In this document: positions 62,601 to 64,000 of the stretch, piece by piece
Layout: each line of letters starts with the position of its first letter
How positions within the stretch are numbered: the stretch's first letter is position 1
Assembly: GCA_018350325.1 (NCBI GenBank)
Contig: JAEVLN010000009.1
Span: 1,943,388-2,007,387 of the forward strand
Source of the DNA: Globodera rostochiensis
Lineage: Eukaryota; Nematoda; Chromadorea; Rhabditida; Heteroderidae
Reading direction: 5' to 3'
Length of the DNA: 64,000 nt
Notes under the pieces: generated by a model
The model's input: only the letters and a program-made list of their open reading frames with translations
What the model was told of the DNA's origin: nothing
Database searches by the model: none
Program-made: the position numbers and the translations under genes

Positions 62601-64000
62601 CTTTTTTTATTCAATTTTAATAAAAGTTATACTCTTTATGAATAATAAAGAAAACCCCAACCAGCGGCCACAAACTTAAAGATTATTAAGAATAAAACGT
62701 TAAATTTAAATTTAAATAAATTAAATGCAAATTTTTACACCGATATTATAGAGCAGATGTCGTATTATTGCCTATGGTTTTTTTGAATAACAAAAAAATT
62801 TATACTAATCTAAAGCAACATTCAATTCATACTCAACATTGTATCTTCGGCACTGCCTGTTTATAAAATCGAGCATGCATCAATTGAATAAAAGAAAATA
62901 CACATTTATGCTGCTTAAAGCGATTATTATCCGATGAAGAAGATTAATAAACGGTATAATCATATTTATGTAATAATCAAACTCTATAAAAGTAAAATTT
63001 TGAAAAGTCACTAAATATTTAGATAATAAAAAAATAAATTTGAATAAAATTAAAATTCTTGTATTGACGCCAACGCAATTGTGTATATCAACAAGGAAAA
63101 CGCGCACGGTTAACGAGTGTTAAGGCAGAAATAAACTATAGAGATAAACTTTTCTTTGCAATATAAAAGCTTTAGTTTTGTTACAAAATAATTTGAGAAT
63201 AAAAAAATTTCATCGTGTATTAAAAAATTAATTTTATTTTTAACACAACCTCGCGCTATGCCAGTACATGAAAAAGAACAGACGTTACGCTTTCCTTCTT
63301 ATGGTTATAAGGTTTAATAATTAAAGTGTTTTTACTTAAAATCTAAAATTAGACTTATTTGAGGGAAAAAGTTAATTTAATAATAAAGTTAATACCATAT
63401 GAATCAAAAAAATAAAAAATAAAAAATGACAAATATTAGATGATAAAGATTCAAAAGTTTTTGATACTAAAATAAACAAAAAAATAATTAATAAATTCTA
63501 TTCAAACCCATATTATGTTAGGAATTGTATGGAAACATTAGAAACGCCGCAACAAAAAGGATGTAAAGCTTAAGAACAAATTTTTATAGAAAAATTCACC
63601 GAAGTTATAAAGTAACAACTTCAACCTCCTTAATCACAATTTGTTAAATTGTGGAACAAAAAATTGAATTATTATTAAATATCGCAGACAACTGAACTGA
63701 TTGGTCAAATATACTGGTTAGCTTAAAGAATATTTCTAATATTTTTTAAAACACATTTCAAAACACTAATTATCTTGAAACGAAAAATATAAAAAATAAA
63801 ACTACCAAAAAGCAAACCAAGTTATTTAAAATAATCTATAACAAACATTAATAAAAAATTATGTTCGACAAAAAAGCGCTTTACAAGTGCCATCTATAAA
63901 TTTGCTAATTAAAGGGAAAAAGGAAATGTAACTAACTTTTGGTATAAAACAAAAAGACATTTTTATAAATTCAAAAAAATATTATCATAAAACATTATTA
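59640..64000. other. AT-rich sequence, T-rich to 61.48 kb and A-rich to the end
   Basis: Nothing large is open in a convincing way. Small plus-strand islets at 62130-62180 (ERRLDNLNHLYTDS followed by GT) and 63245-63300 (LALCQYMKKNRRYAFLL) resemble exons. Confidence 0.35.

Noticed and set aside
1..64000. Ciliate-like germline DNA with scrambled coding pieces separated by AT-rich eliminated sequence
   Set aside because: The astacin-EGF-CUB gene uses the standard code, with ordinary short introns, and is an animal gene. Islets that could be tested show splice sites rather than pointer repeats.
1..64000. CRISPR arrays, bacterial operons, telomeric TTAGGC arrays, rRNA genes
   Set aside because: None seen. 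Only isolated single TTAGGC words occur (for example near 14,295 and 51,903), and no regularly spaced short repeats other than the 109-bp satellite.

Overview
The window is a nuclear genomic segment of an animal, most likely a nematode. The diagnostic locus is an intron-rich astacin metalloprotease gene on the minus strand (53.7-58.6 kb). It encodes a signal peptide, a furin-type RRKKR site, the zinc motif HELLHALGIFHE, the Met-turn SVMHY, an EGF module and a CUB-like tail, which is the layout of nematode NAS proteases. Its introns are about 40-60 nt long and at least four start with GC instead of GT. Frequent GC-AG introns are reported for cyst nematodes (Globodera), so a plant-parasitic tylenchid is a reasonable guess but not proven.

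Layout. 1-50.9 kb is extremely AT-rich and has almost no long open frame. It alternates between T-rich and A-rich blocks of 1-11 kb and carries a dense network of diverged repeats: direct pairs of about 100-430 bp, two large inverted relationships, and a 109-bp tandem repeat present as two arrays in opposite orientation. Scattered through it are short GC-richer islets of 50-140 nt, several of which read as exons with splice signals. One encodes the HEAGH motif of an FtsH/YME1-type (M41) protease and another an NmrA-like Rossmann fragment. In the best examples the coding strand is the A-rich one. A decayed hAT transposase end lies at 48.8-49.1 kb, next to GTTAACCG-type subterminal repeats.

50.9-59.6 kb is the GC-richer genic part. 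It holds a partial plus-strand gene (50.9-51.3 kb), a repeat-like spacer, a minus-strand gene for a small cysteine-containing protein with a hydrophobic segment (52.46-53.05 kb), the astacin gene, and its upstream region. 59.6-64 kb returns to AT-rich sequence, first T-rich and then A-rich.

The most unusual object is the astacin locus. The protease is preceded by about 600 residues of secreted, cysteine-containing modules that I do not recognise. The first two modules are internal duplicates with identical exon lengths (80 and 146 nt in each copy). One intron between this part and the protease lacks an AG acceptor. All gene models here were spliced by eye.
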